Shown here piece after piece: positions 23,714-30,152 of a stretch of 30,152 nucleotides of DNA (its first letter is position 1; every line of letters begins with the position of its first letter). The notes under the pieces were generated by a model that searched no databases, was not told the origin of the DNA, and saw nothing but the letters and a program-made list of their open reading frames with translations. The stretch lies in assembly GCA_945862305.1 (NCBI GenBank), contig CAMAXF010000011.1, positions 1 to 30,152 of the forward strand, given 5' to 3'. Origin of the DNA: Bordetella parapertussis (GTDB lineage: Bacteria > Pseudomonadota > Gammaproteobacteria > Burkholderiales > Burkholderiaceae_A). The position numbers were made by a program, and so were the translations under genes.

Positions 23714-23738
23714 AAGCCCCTGAGAAGGGGTCTATAAC
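23710..23738 (+). promoter_or_regulatory. Sigma70-type promoter P2 ahead of the PpaA/AerR-like gene
   Basis: TTGAAA (23710-23715), a 17-bp spacer and TATAAC (23733-23738) form a strong promoter. The spacer contains CCCCT-gaga-AGGGG (23717-23730), a perfect dyad that could be an operator or, as RNA, a short hairpin ending the preceding mini-gene. The expected leader is about 23 bases with GGGGG near the ATG at 23768. Confidence 0.62.
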
Positions 23739-23767
23739 GCAATCAAGGCCAAGGTGTTGGGGGACAC

Positions 23768-24580
23768 ATGCTGAAAAGAACGACGTCCAGTTGCGACGCA
23801 TCACTGTCGAGAATCATCGAGGATGAGATCCTCCCTCGGCTCCTTGGCGCGCATCCCACCATTGCGAATGTCCATGCGCTCGAGACGCGCGGGCCAGTCC
23901 GTGGCTTTAGCTCCACCGACATCGTGGCCTTTGCCAATGCCTGCATCGGCGAGAGCCCTGCTGCTGCGCAGGCCATCATCGATCGGTCGCTGGAGCGAGG
24001 TGTTGAATCAACCGATCTTTTTATCCATCTCATCACGCCCACAGCCCGATACCTGGGGGAGCTCTGGGAGCGAGATCTATCTGACTTTGCCAATGTAACC
24101 ATTGGCCTGGCCAGGCTCCATGAGATTGCACATCGGCTTGGCTATGCCTACCAGGGCGGGCCACAGACCTCGGGCCCACTGCATCGCATCATGCTCACCA
24201 CTGCACCTGGCTCGCAGCACCTGCTAGGACTCATCGTCGTCTCGGACTTCTTTCGTCGTGCCAACTGGGAGGTCGTCATCGAAGTGGGCACCAGCGAAGA
24301 AACGATTCTTGAAACGGTGGCCAATGAGTGGTTCGACCTTGCGGGCGTGTCGGTGGCCACGGAGCATGAACTGAGACAACTACAGCGACTGCTTCCTCAG
24401 GTGCGGCAGGCCTCACGAAACCCAGACCTCAAGTTCATGTTGGGCGGCCCAATCTTTGTCTCGGCCTTTGGGGCCGAGGCGCTGAGGATGGCGGCGTCGC
24501 TCGAGACCATTGGATGCTGCACCAGCGCACCCGATGCCGTGGCTTTGGCCGAACAACACCTGCCGGCTAGACCCGTTTGA
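23768..24580 (+). CDS. PpaA/AerR-like B12-binding (SCHIC-type) regulator
   Basis: The 270-residue protein has an N-terminal helix IIEDEILPRLLGAH (16-29), a helical middle (about 50-125, with FIHLITPTARYLGELWERD) and a cobalamin-binding fold from about 140. In that fold SQHLLG, with His151, replaces the DxHxxG box, followed by VSDFFRRANWEVVIEVG, GVSVATEHEL and FMLGGPIF. This layout fits PpaA/AerR antirepressors, which bind B12 and modulate PpsR/CrtJ control of photosynthesis genes. No DNA-binding domain or ppsR is in the window, so the target is unknown. GGGGG lies just before the ATG. It has its own promoter (P2). Confidence 0.8.
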   Translation: MLKRTTSSCDASLSRIIEDEILPRLLGAHPTIANVHALETRGPVRGFSSTDIVAFANACIGESPAAAQAIIDRSLERGVESTDLFIHLITPTARYLGELWERDLSDFANVTIGLARLHEIAHRLGYAYQGGPQTSGPLHRIMLTTAPGSQHLLGLIVVSDFFRRANWEVVIEVGTSEETILETVANEWFDLAGVSVATEHELRQLQRLLPQVRQASRNPDLKFMLGGPIFVSAFGAEALRMAASLETIGCCTSAPDAVALAEQHLPARPV

Positions 24581-24634
24581 AGATGGTGTTCGGGCAGGTA
24601 CACAAGCTCTCGCGGCGCGGCCGCAGGCCACCGT

Positions 24635-25195
24635 CTACTTTGGCAAGGTTTTGCGCTTGCGGTAGCGAATGGCCACACTGGCCCGCCAGGCCAGGTTCAC
24701 GATGAAGTAACCGAGCACACAAGAGACCACTGAAAAGGTCACCATCCCAACCAGCAAGGGTAGCCCAAGGTCACCCAGAGTCGTGACCAGATTCAAGACT
24801 CCATCAACCGGCCCCCGATCAGACTCCTCAGAAATCTCAGACACCACCGAGGCCACTTCGGACTCCACCACCTTCTCGCCGAGCATGGCCGAGCCGACAA
24901 GGTAGGCGGCGTACCAAATTGGCGGGAACGTAAAGGGGTTTGTCACAAAAGTGCTCAGCGTGGCAACAGCAAGGTTGGCTCGGAAGTAGATGGCGACGAT
25001 GGCTGCCAGCGGGATCTGACCGACGGGGATGATGAAGGCACAAAAAAGCCCAATCGCAACGCCCACGGAGACGCTGCGGCGCGTGACATGCCAGAGCCCC
25101 GGCTGCAGAATGGCTGGCCCCAGGAAGCGCAGCGTCTTATTGGCTGCGATCTGTTCCTGTGTGGGGAGAAACTTCTGGATAAACCGTCGGGCCAT
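24635..25195 (-). CDS. DUF2062 membrane protein
   Basis: The 186-residue protein has the DUF2062 pattern: PAILQPGLWHVTRRSVSVGV, FCAFIIPVGQIPLAAIVAIYFRANLAVATL and FVTNPFTFPPIW. About three to four hydrophobic segments place it in the inner membrane, with a basic tail (RYRKRKTLPK). An acidic loop (ESEVASVVSEISEESDRG) interrupts the membrane segments. The function is unknown. ATG 25195 is preferred over GTG 25234 because a promoter at 25260-25233 would start transcription just inside that GTG. It diverges from the ChaN-like gene and is convergent with the PpaA/AerR-like gene. Confidence 0.87.
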   Translation of the reverse strand: MARRFIQKFLPTQEQIAANKTLRFLGPAILQPGLWHVTRRSVSVGVAIGLFCAFIIPVGQIPLAAIVAIYFRANLAVATLSTFVTNPFTFPPIWYAAYLVGSAMLGEKVVESEVASVVSEISEESDRGPVDGVLNLVTTLGDLGLPLLVGMVTFSVVSCVLGYFIVNLAWRASVAIRYRKRKTLPK

Positions 25196-25232
25196 GAAAG
25201 GGGATGGGGCAACAATGGGTGTAATGCTGTGC

Positions 25233-25260
25233 ACAATACAAGAAGTCAGACCCGAGTCAA
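25233..25260 (-). promoter_or_regulatory. Sigma70-type promoter for the DUF2062 gene
   Basis: On the minus strand TTGACT, a 16-bp spacer and TATTGT form a good promoter. It predicts a start near 25226 and a leader of about 30 bases before ATG 25195, which supports that start codon. Confidence 0.5.
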
Positions 25261-25262
25261 AA

Positions 25263-26168
25263 ATGAGCCCAATTTCCGCTTCAAATCAACGTTCGAGGGC
25301 GGCTTTCCTGCGAGCCACCCGGCTTCTCCTGGTCGCGGGCGCCTTGCTGACGCTTGGGCTTTCCCCTGCCACCGCGGCGGAGACGACCCCAAAGGCGCTT
25401 CAGATCCAGGGGGCCATGGCCGACAAGGCGGCACTGCTCACGCTCCTGCAGGAGGCTGACGTCATTTTGCTCGGTGAACTGCACGACAACCCGCACCATC
25501 ACGAGGCGAGGGCGAATCTCTTGCGCGCACTGTCGAGTCGCTCCCTCCATGTGGTGGCCGAGCACCTGATGGCGCCGCAAAAGATGCCTGCTGGCACCCC
25601 AGAGACGCAATTGCAACGGCTGAAGGCCGCAGGCTTTGATCCATCGGGCTGGCGATGGCCGCTTCACAAACCCCTATTCGATGTAACAGACGAGCTGGGC
25701 TGGGCCGTGCACGGGGGCAATCTAACCCGGGCCCAGCTGCGTTCTGTTGGGCACCCGAAGCTGCTGGCACTGTTGGAGCAGGCGCCGTTGTCTGCTGAAG
25801 CGCAGGCACTGCTTGACGCCGACCTTCGAGATGGGCACTGCGGCATGCTTCCCGAGCAACACCTTGGTCACATTCGCCAGATACAGAGGCTGCGTGATGC
25901 GAGCATGGCGTTGGCGGCCTTGGAGCAACTTCCTGCGTTGGTGGTGCTGGGAAACGGCCATGCCCGGATGGATTACGGCGTGCCCCAAATCCTGAAGGCG
26001 AGCCGTCCAGACCTCAAGGTGGTGGCAGTGGGCTTTGTTGAGCAGCCACCCGACTCATCCTCACCTTTTGATGTCAGTTGGCAGAGCCCATCGATCGAGC
26101 GGCCAGACCCCTGTCAGGCCTTTCGGGGTTTCTCCACGCCCAGCAAAGACGCCAAAAGTGGCATGTAA
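25263..26168 (+). CDS. ChaN-family haem-binding/TIKI-superfamily protein, exported
   Basis: The 301-residue protein has a signal peptide (about residues 1-39, ending SPATAAE). Its ChaN-like domain shows VILLGELHDNPHHHEARANLL (67-87, with Glu72 and His74), LHVVAEHLMAPQ (95-106) and, near the end, LVVLGNGHARMDYGVPQIL. Members bind haem in the envelope or resemble TIKI-type metalloproteases. No lipobox cysteine is seen, unlike E. coli-type ChaN. ATG 25263 is chosen because the longer open frame upstream is antisense to DUF2062. The last 55 bp overlap the convergent dehydrogenase gene, so its tail (PSKDAKSGM) is encoded opposite another coding region. Confidence 0.85.
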   Translation: MSPISASNQRSRAAFLRATRLLLVAGALLTLGLSPATAAETTPKALQIQGAMADKAALLTLLQEADVILLGELHDNPHHHEARANLLRALSSRSLHVVAEHLMAPQKMPAGTPETQLQRLKAAGFDPSGWRWPLHKPLFDVTDELGWAVHGGNLTRAQLRSVGHPKLLALLEQAPLSAEAQALLDADLRDGHCGMLPEQHLGHIRQIQRLRDASMALAALEQLPALVVLGNGHARMDYGVPQILKASRPDLKVVAVGFVEQPPDSSSPFDVSWQSPSIERPDPCQAFRGFSTPSKDAKSGM

Positions 26169-26998
26169 GCGTCTGCCTGGCCGGCCTGCACGACGGCCTG
26201 AAGGTCGCTGAGCACACCCTGGGCCACCGCACTGGAGACCCCGCTGGCCTGCGCCATGCCGTTGTAGTAAGTCAGGTCTTTGGAAGCATTGGCCACACTG
26301 AATCGAAAGTGCTCTGCCTTGCCCTCCAGCACATAGGGCTTGATTCGATCCAGGGCGGCCCCCCAGCCGCCGCCCTTGGCCAGGGTGTCGACCAAGAGTT
26401 CGGCCGGGATGCCCGACTGTTCTGCACAGGCAAAGGCCTCGGCCATCAGCGTGACCGAACCCAGGGACACAAAATTGTGCAAGAGCTTCAACCGATGGCC
26501 TGCGCCCACCGGCCCGGCATGGGTGATGTTCTCCGCGAAACATGCCAGCACTGGCCGAATCCGTTCAAAGAGCGCAGGCGGTGCTCCCACCAACAAGTTC
26601 AATCGACCCTCTGCCGCCTCTTTGGGTGTTCTGGTCATGGCGGCATCTGCGAAGGCCCCGCCAGCCGCCTCTACAGCCTGCGCCAGGGCCACCGTGGAGT
26701 CTGGGATGGCCGTGGAGCAGTCGATCACCACGAGGCCTGGCCTCATATGCGCCAGCAGGCCTCCCGGGCCACGCACCACTTGCTCCACCTGTGGTGACCC
26801 GGTCACCACCACCAAGACCATGTCTGCAGTGGCCGCCAGCGATTCGATCGTGGGCATGGCCAGCGCACCGTGGGACATCAGGTCGGCCGTGGGCTGGTTG
26901 CCGGGGTGTTCCAGGAAGGAGAGTTCATGGCCCTTGTTGAGGAGGTTGGCTGCAATGCCATGGCCCATGAGCCCCACGCCGATCATCGAGATGCGCAT
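26114..26998 (-). CDS. NAD(P)-dependent 3-hydroxyisobutyrate dehydrogenase-like oxidoreductase
   Basis: This 294-residue beta-hydroxyacid dehydrogenase starts MRISMIGVGLMGHGIAANLL, with the Rossmann GxGxxG motif. The substrate-side motif is DAAMTRTPKEAAEGRLNLLVG, where many relatives have DAPVSGG. The catalytic Lys lies in GAGHRLKLLHNFVSLG. It reduces or oxidises a small hydroxy acid or semialdehyde; the altered substrate motif means the specificity is unclear. Its start overlaps the stop of the upstream 208-residue gene by one base (TGATG-like), marking an operon. The 3' end overlaps the ChaN-like gene by 55 bp in convergent orientation. Confidence 0.87.
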   Translation of the reverse strand: MRISMIGVGLMGHGIAANLLNKGHELSFLEHPGNQPTADLMSHGALAMPTIESLAATADMVLVVVTGSPQVEQVVRGPGGLLAHMRPGLVVIDCSTAIPDSTVALAQAVEAAGGAFADAAMTRTPKEAAEGRLNLLVGAPPALFERIRPVLACFAENITHAGPVGAGHRLKLLHNFVSLGSVTLMAEAFACAEQSGIPAELLVDTLAKGGGWGAALDRIKPYVLEGKAEHFRFSVANASKDLTYYNGMAQASGVSSAVAQGVLSDLQAVVQAGQADAYMPLLASLLGVEKPRKA

Positions 26999-27624
26999 CA
27001 GTAGAGCCCCGCCCGCTCGAGCCAACTGGCCTTGCCAGTCGACTTCTTGTCTGTGTTTGAGTCCTGCGCAGCAGGCGCCTGACTGGCGTCGCCCACATCG
27101 GGCTGATCTTGCGCTGCAATCTCTTGGGCTTCCGAGGCTGCGGCTTCCTCCTCTTCGATGTTCTCGGCCATGAAGCCCAGGGCCTCAAACGGAACATCCA
27201 GGTTCAGGTGGGATGAGATTCGATCGGCCACATCTTGGGCCAGCTCAACGGCCTGCCGCGCGGAGATCTGCTCCAGCTGATAGGCGGCGCCAATCTTGAA
27301 GACTTCCTCGGCGTACTCCAAAGGGATGTAAGCATCGATCTCACCATTGATGCTCTTGATCTTCTGAAAGGCGGAGGCCTTCGGATCGGGGGGCCGCTCC
27401 TCGCCCTGCACCAGAGCAATCATGCACCGCTCGGCATGGTCGAGCGATCGCTCTGCGCCCTCGATGAAGGTCTTGTCGAGCACCGCACGGCAGCGCAGGG
27501 CGATGCGGATGCGCGCAACCTGTGCCTCGCGAGAGTCGCCCTTGATGAGGCAGGCCTGCTCGAAGGCAGCCTTGGCCTGCTCGAGGGCGTCCTTGTCTTT
27601 TCCGGAAAAGAGCCTTGAGAGCAT
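26998..27624 (-). CDS. Uncharacterised 208-residue helical protein
   Basis: No family is recognised. The first ~150 residues are strongly helical and charged, starting MLSRLFSGKDKDALEQAKAA and with RIRIALRCRAVLDKTFIEGAERSLDHAE. The segment EEEEAAASEAQEIAAQDQPDV begins a low-complexity acidic/Ala tail, closed by KASWLERAGLY. No signal peptide or membrane helix is present. It follows the GGDEF-like gene by 11 bp and overlaps the dehydrogenase gene, so the three form an operon. It could be a cytosolic adaptor for the GGDEF protein, but that is only positional inference. Confidence 0.7.
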   Translation of the reverse strand: MLSRLFSGKDKDALEQAKAAFEQACLIKGDSREAQVARIRIALRCRAVLDKTFIEGAERSLDHAERCMIALVQGEERPPDPKASAFQKIKSINGEIDAYIPLEYAEEVFKIGAAYQLEQISARQAVELAQDVADRISSHLNLDVPFEALGFMAENIEEEEAAASEAQEIAAQDQPDVGDASQAPAAQDSNTDKKSTGKASWLERAGLY

Positions 27625-27635
27625 GCGCGTGCGCC

Positions 27636-28472
27636 TTAGACGCGGCCCTGCTGTTTGGGCGCCTTGTGCTTGGCAGCGGCCAGTGCAGCGCGCGTCTTGT
27701 CCATCAGGGCCTGGGCCGTCTGGCCATCATCGGGGGCCAGAACCAGTGCAATGCGGGCACCGTTCCAGAGTTCGGTGGGAATCGGAGGCGACTCCATGAT
27801 CGCCTCAAACTTCGCCATCACGCCCTGCAGGGCCCGATCCGTCGACATATCGCGCAATAGAATTCCGAACTCATCTGGGCCCAGGCGGCCCACGAGATCC
27901 CCGTCTCGAACCGCGCGCAGTAATTTCTCGGACAGGGCAAAGAGGAGCTCATCTCCCATTTCATCGCCGAGCTGCTCATTGACCGCCCGAAAGCCGATGA
28001 GGTCGATGTGCAGGAAGGCCAGCTTCTCACCACCGGGGCTTGTTTCTTCGAGGGCCGCAGACATCTGCCGCGCAAGGTCTCGGCCCGTGAGCAGACGGGT
28101 AAGCGGGTCTTTGCCCAGCAGTTGCTGAAGCTCAGCCTCGCGATCAGACACCTCGGCAAGGGCTGCAAGCCATTGACGGGCAATCCCGAAGAATGCATCA
28201 AGACTCTCTTTGGTCTCAGGCTCAAGCGGTGCGGCGCGGAAAATGGCGAGCTGGGCATACTGCGATGGTCCGTATTCAAGACCCGCCAGATAGGCTGCGC
28301 CCTGCAACTGAGACATGTTCTCCGCTGCCAATCCCTCTGCGAAGACCACCCGTTCATCCTGAAACAGCGCATCGATGCGCTCGGTCACCAGTGACATCAC
28401 ACGCTTGGGGTCGTCCTGCTGAACGACTTCAGCGGCTGTCAAAAGAAGTGACGCGGAAACAGCCTGCTGCAT
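27636..28472 (-). CDS. GGDEF-like protein with GPDEF signature
   Basis: The 278-residue protein has a helical N-terminal part (about 1-110), perhaps a degenerate GAF-like sensor. A GGDEF fold follows from KDPLTRLLTGRDLARQM (121-137), with HIDLIGFRAVNEQLGDEMGDELL (155-177). The signature at 198-202 is GPDEF. The second glycine, which contacts the substrate in active cyclases, is proline. The enzyme may thus be inactive and serve as a c-di-GMP or GTP sensor, or retain low activity. No EAL domain or membrane segment is present. GGGAGGG lies eight bases before the ATG. It leads the operon with the 208-residue protein and the dehydrogenase. Confidence 0.82.
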   Translation of the reverse strand: MQQAVSASLLLTAAEVVQQDDPKRVMSLVTERIDALFQDERVVFAEGLAAENMSQLQGAAYLAGLEYGPSQYAQLAIFRAAPLEPETKESLDAFFGIARQWLAALAEVSDREAELQQLLGKDPLTRLLTGRDLARQMSAALEETSPGGEKLAFLHIDLIGFRAVNEQLGDEMGDELLFALSEKLLRAVRDGDLVGRLGPDEFGILLRDMSTDRALQGVMAKFEAIMESPPIPTELWNGARIALVLAPDDGQTAQALMDKTRAALAAAKHKAPKQQGRV

Positions 28473-28504
28473 CGGATTGCCCTCCCGGCTGGTGAATTTG
28501 GCCT

Positions 28505-28532
28505 ACTTTAACCTGGGTCGGCTTCAATTCAA
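28505..28532 (-). promoter_or_regulatory. Possible promoter for the GGDEF-like operon
   Basis: On the minus strand TTGAAT, a 16-bp spacer and TAAAGT (each four of six to consensus) lie in the 96-bp gap. They predict a start near 28498, about 26 bases before ATG 28472. The match is moderate. Confidence 0.35.
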
Positions 28533-28568
28533 TGCCAGCGCTCTGATGGGCTTAAAAGGCTTGAAGGA

Positions 28569-30152
28569 TTAATTCGATTCGACCAGGTTTCTCAGCCCGC
28601 TGAGCTGTCCGGGGGTGATGGCACGCACCTGCTCGGAGCTGAGCCAGGGCAAGATGCTGCTCAACTGGCTCGGGTCGAGCGAGGCAATCTGCTCAGACCG
28701 AAGGGCTCGAACCTGCTGATCCGACAGGGCCGAGAACACGGCAGGCTGCAGCATCGAAATCTGTGCAGCCTCGAGCTGACGAATCGAGACAGGAGACAGG
28801 CGAGCGGCCTCGCGCGGGCCGAGCTGGGCCAGATCCTGGGTGTCTAGGCGAACGGGGTCGCGCTTTGCCGAGGCGAGAAGTTCCTGCAGCAGCGCCGGAT
28901 TGCGCCCAACCCGACTCACCCACACAAACCGCTGCGACAGACGAAGCCCCGCCACTTGTGCCTCAGGCAGTTGTGCGAACTGGGCTGGCGCGAATAGCAA
29001 ATAGACAACGCGCAACTGGGGGATGCTCAGGGCCGAGAGCTGTGCACCGCGCAAGGCTGCGATCTGCTCCGGCGACCAGGCGGCCATCGCAGCCAGAGGC
29101 ACATTCGAGATGATCGTGGGTGAGAGCTGCTGAATGATCAAGGGATCAAGCTGCTGCCAAGTGCCCAAGGGCAGCACCGCAAGCTGCTCGGCCGAGATCG
29201 CTGACGGGCTGAGCAACAGGCTTGCAACATCGGCCGGTACGCTGCCCGGCAGGCTGCTGGCACCAGCCTCTTGCGCGGTTGAGGCAGGCAAGGCAGAAGC
29301 AGTGCCGGTCTCTTGCGCGGTTGAGGCAGGAGAGGCGGGGGCGGTGCTGGCTGCGGCGGTCTCCGTGGGCGTGGCGGTGCTTGCTAGTACATCTCGCGCT
29401 GCAGTCTTCTGTGCCGTGGTGAGATCTGCCAATTGCGCCGGCGTGAGCAGGGCCGACACATCGGCGAGCTGTGACGCACTCAACTCCTGAAGCTGCACTG
29501 CGTCCAGAGCAGCCAGCTGGGCGGCGGACAAGCCGGCCAATGTCTCGGCTGGCAGCGTGGCCACCTGGGCCGCGGTGAGCTGTTGAAGGGCCGCTGCATC
29601 CCAAGCCGCCATGTCTTGGGCAGTCAGCGCCTGTAAGGCGTCGGATGTCAGCTGCGGAACCTCTGAGAGCGGCAAGGAGGCGCCGGCCAGGCGAGAGCCC
29701 ACACCCAGTCCCATGGACTCACTCGTGGGCCTCTCGGCCTCGAGCGCCTGAGAAATCAGGGCTTGTACAGCCTCCACTGTCTCCGCAGGCAGGGATGCGC
29801 GTGCCTCGGCTGGCAGGCTCGGGAGCAATGCCAGGACTTCGCCAGGACTGGCCTGCGCGAGGGCGGCAGGGGGGGGTGTCGCGACACCAGCGGCTGCAGT
29901 GGTGGATGCCCCCAGGGCATCGGAGGCCGCTGCAAACAGGTCACCGACCTGGGCCACCTGCTCCGTGGTCAGGGCCGAGGCCTGGGCAGGGTCCAGGGCG
30001 GCCAGCACGCTACTGACCTGGGCGGGACTCATCGTCTGAAGGGTCTCCGCAGGGATGGACTGCGCCACGCTGGTTGGGAGGCTTGAGAGTGCACTGGCGG
30101 GCAGGGTGGCAGCCGAGGCTGGGGTGGCCTGCACCGTCTGGGCCACTGCCTC
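28569..30152 (-). CDS. Octapeptide-repeat protein, N-terminus beyond window
   Basis: At least 527 residues are read to the right edge without a start that can be fixed; GTG 30146 is the first in-window candidate, but the frame continues. The chain is Ala/Gln/Leu-rich with tandem eight-residue units of the form L-(S/T/D)-x-x-Q-(L/V/I)-x-x, for example LTAAQVAT, LSAAQLAA, LSASQLAD and WSPEQIAA. Counting from GTG 30146, a longer 31-residue module recurs four times, starting near residues 41, 224, 375 and 492. An Ala/Ser/Thr/Pro-rich linker lies at about 255-305. No enzymatic motif or membrane helix is visible. It could be a surface or structural repeat protein; the family is not recognised. Confidence 0.8.
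   Translation of the reverse strand, partial: EAVAQTVQATPASAATLPASALSSLPTSVAQSIPAETLQTMSPAQVSSVLAALDPAQASALTTEQVAQVGDLFAAASDALGASTTAAAGVATPPPAALAQASPGEVLALLPSLPAEARASLPAETVEAVQALISQALEAERPTSESMGLGVGSRLAGASLPLSEVPQLTSDALQALTAQDMAAWDAAALQQLTAAQVATLPAETLAGLSAAQLAALDAVQLQELSASQLADVSALLTPAQLADLTTAQKTAARDVLASTATPTETAAASTAPASPASTAQETGTASALPASTAQEAGASSLPGSVPADVASLLLSPSAISAEQLAVLPLGTWQQLDPLIIQQLSPTIISNVPLAAMAAWSPEQIAALRGAQLSALSIPQLRVVYLLFAPAQFAQLPEAQVAGLRLSQRFVWVSRVGRNPALLQELLASAKRDPVRLDTQDLAQLGPREAARLSPVSIRQLEAAQISMLQPAVFSALSDQQVRALRSEQIASLDPSQLSSILPWLSSEQVRAITPGQLSGLRNLVESN
29268..29330. repeat. Two copies of a 21-bp direct repeat inside the octapeptide-repeat gene
   Basis: Positions 29268-29288 and 29310-29330 are identical and 42 bp apart. 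The repeat encodes the PASTAQE peptide in the Ala/Ser/Thr linker, so the 14-codon unit keeps the frame and could vary in copy number. Confidence 0.75.

Noticed and set aside
19670..24580. A photosynthesis gene cluster
   Set aside because: No puf, puh, bch, crt or ppsR genes are present; only isolated pigment- or light-type homologs are seen.
24581..24636. AGATGGTG/CACCGTCT inverted repeat between the convergent PpaA/AerR-like and DUF2062 genes
   Set aside because: The loop is 40 bases and no T-run follows on either strand, so a terminator cannot be supported.
25029..25262. Open 5' extension of the ChaN-like frame
   Set aside because: It is antisense to the DUF2062 gene and precedes a clear signal peptide start at 25263.
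28569..30152. Resemblance of units such as WSPEQIAAL to TALE repeats
   Set aside because: TALE repeats are about 34 residues with a variable di-residue; here the basic period is eight and no such site exists.

Overview
The window looks like chromosomal DNA from a proteobacterium, most likely a betaproteobacterium of the Burkholderiales type and perhaps a freshwater photoheterotroph. This is inferred from the gene set (DUF6352, a HiPIP, phnS/T/U-type genes, DUF2256, DUF2721 and DUF423 proteins), the moderately high GC and the dense, overlapping operons. No rRNA, tRNA, insertion sequence, phage gene or CRISPR array was seen. Several genes point towards light or photosynthesis biology: an AppA-like BLUF photosensor, a BciA-like 8-vinyl reductase, a PpaA/AerR-like B12-binding regulator and a HiPIP. 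No reaction-centre, light-harvesting or bch genes are present here, so phototrophy remains a hypothesis.

Positions 1-4129 hold a stress and redox block. An AraC regulator, cut by the left edge, diverges from a run of a peroxiredoxin-like protein, a tautomerase, a periplasmic DsrE-like protein and a DM13 protein. A 23-residue Cys-rich mini-ORF with an excellent ribosome binding site follows, then a HiPIP and a stand-alone BLUF protein.

Positions 4149-17130 form a phosphorus-stress island. btaA and btaB (betaine lipid synthesis, which replaces phospholipids) diverge from a secreted NPP-type phosphodiesterase, with a good Pho-box candidate between them. Next is phnD-phnC-phnE-phnE, a phosphonate/phosphite importer whose phnC start codon lies in the arm of an 11-bp hairpin. 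Facing it and ending inside it is a tightly overlapped six-gene operon on the other strand. It encodes a 2-aminoethylphosphonate importer (phnS, phnT and a fused phnU), an FAD oxidoreductase, phosphonoacetaldehyde hydrolase (phnX) and a PhnZ-type HD oxygenase. Together these genes spare phosphorus in the membrane, import organophosphonates and break the C-P bond.

Positions 17265-19605 hold a DenD-like dehydrogenase, a small lipoprotein and a DUF6352 protein on the minus strand. Positions 19670-23466 carry the BciA-like reductase, a DCC (DUF393) thiol protein, a class-IV-like deacetylase, DUF2256, DUF2721, a secreted thermonuclease and DUF423. Positions 23488-24580 contain two matched sigma70-type promoters, both with a 17-bp spacer carrying a C/G-rich dyad. 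They drive a 63-residue mini-protein and the PpaA/AerR-like regulator, whose N-terminus the mini-protein resembles.

Positions 24635-30152 carry DUF2062 and ChaN-like genes in divergent arrangement. A minus-strand operon then encodes a GGDEF-like protein with a changed signature (GPDEF), an unknown 208-residue protein and a 3-hydroxyisobutyrate dehydrogenase-like enzyme. Last is a large octapeptide-repeat protein that runs off the right edge.
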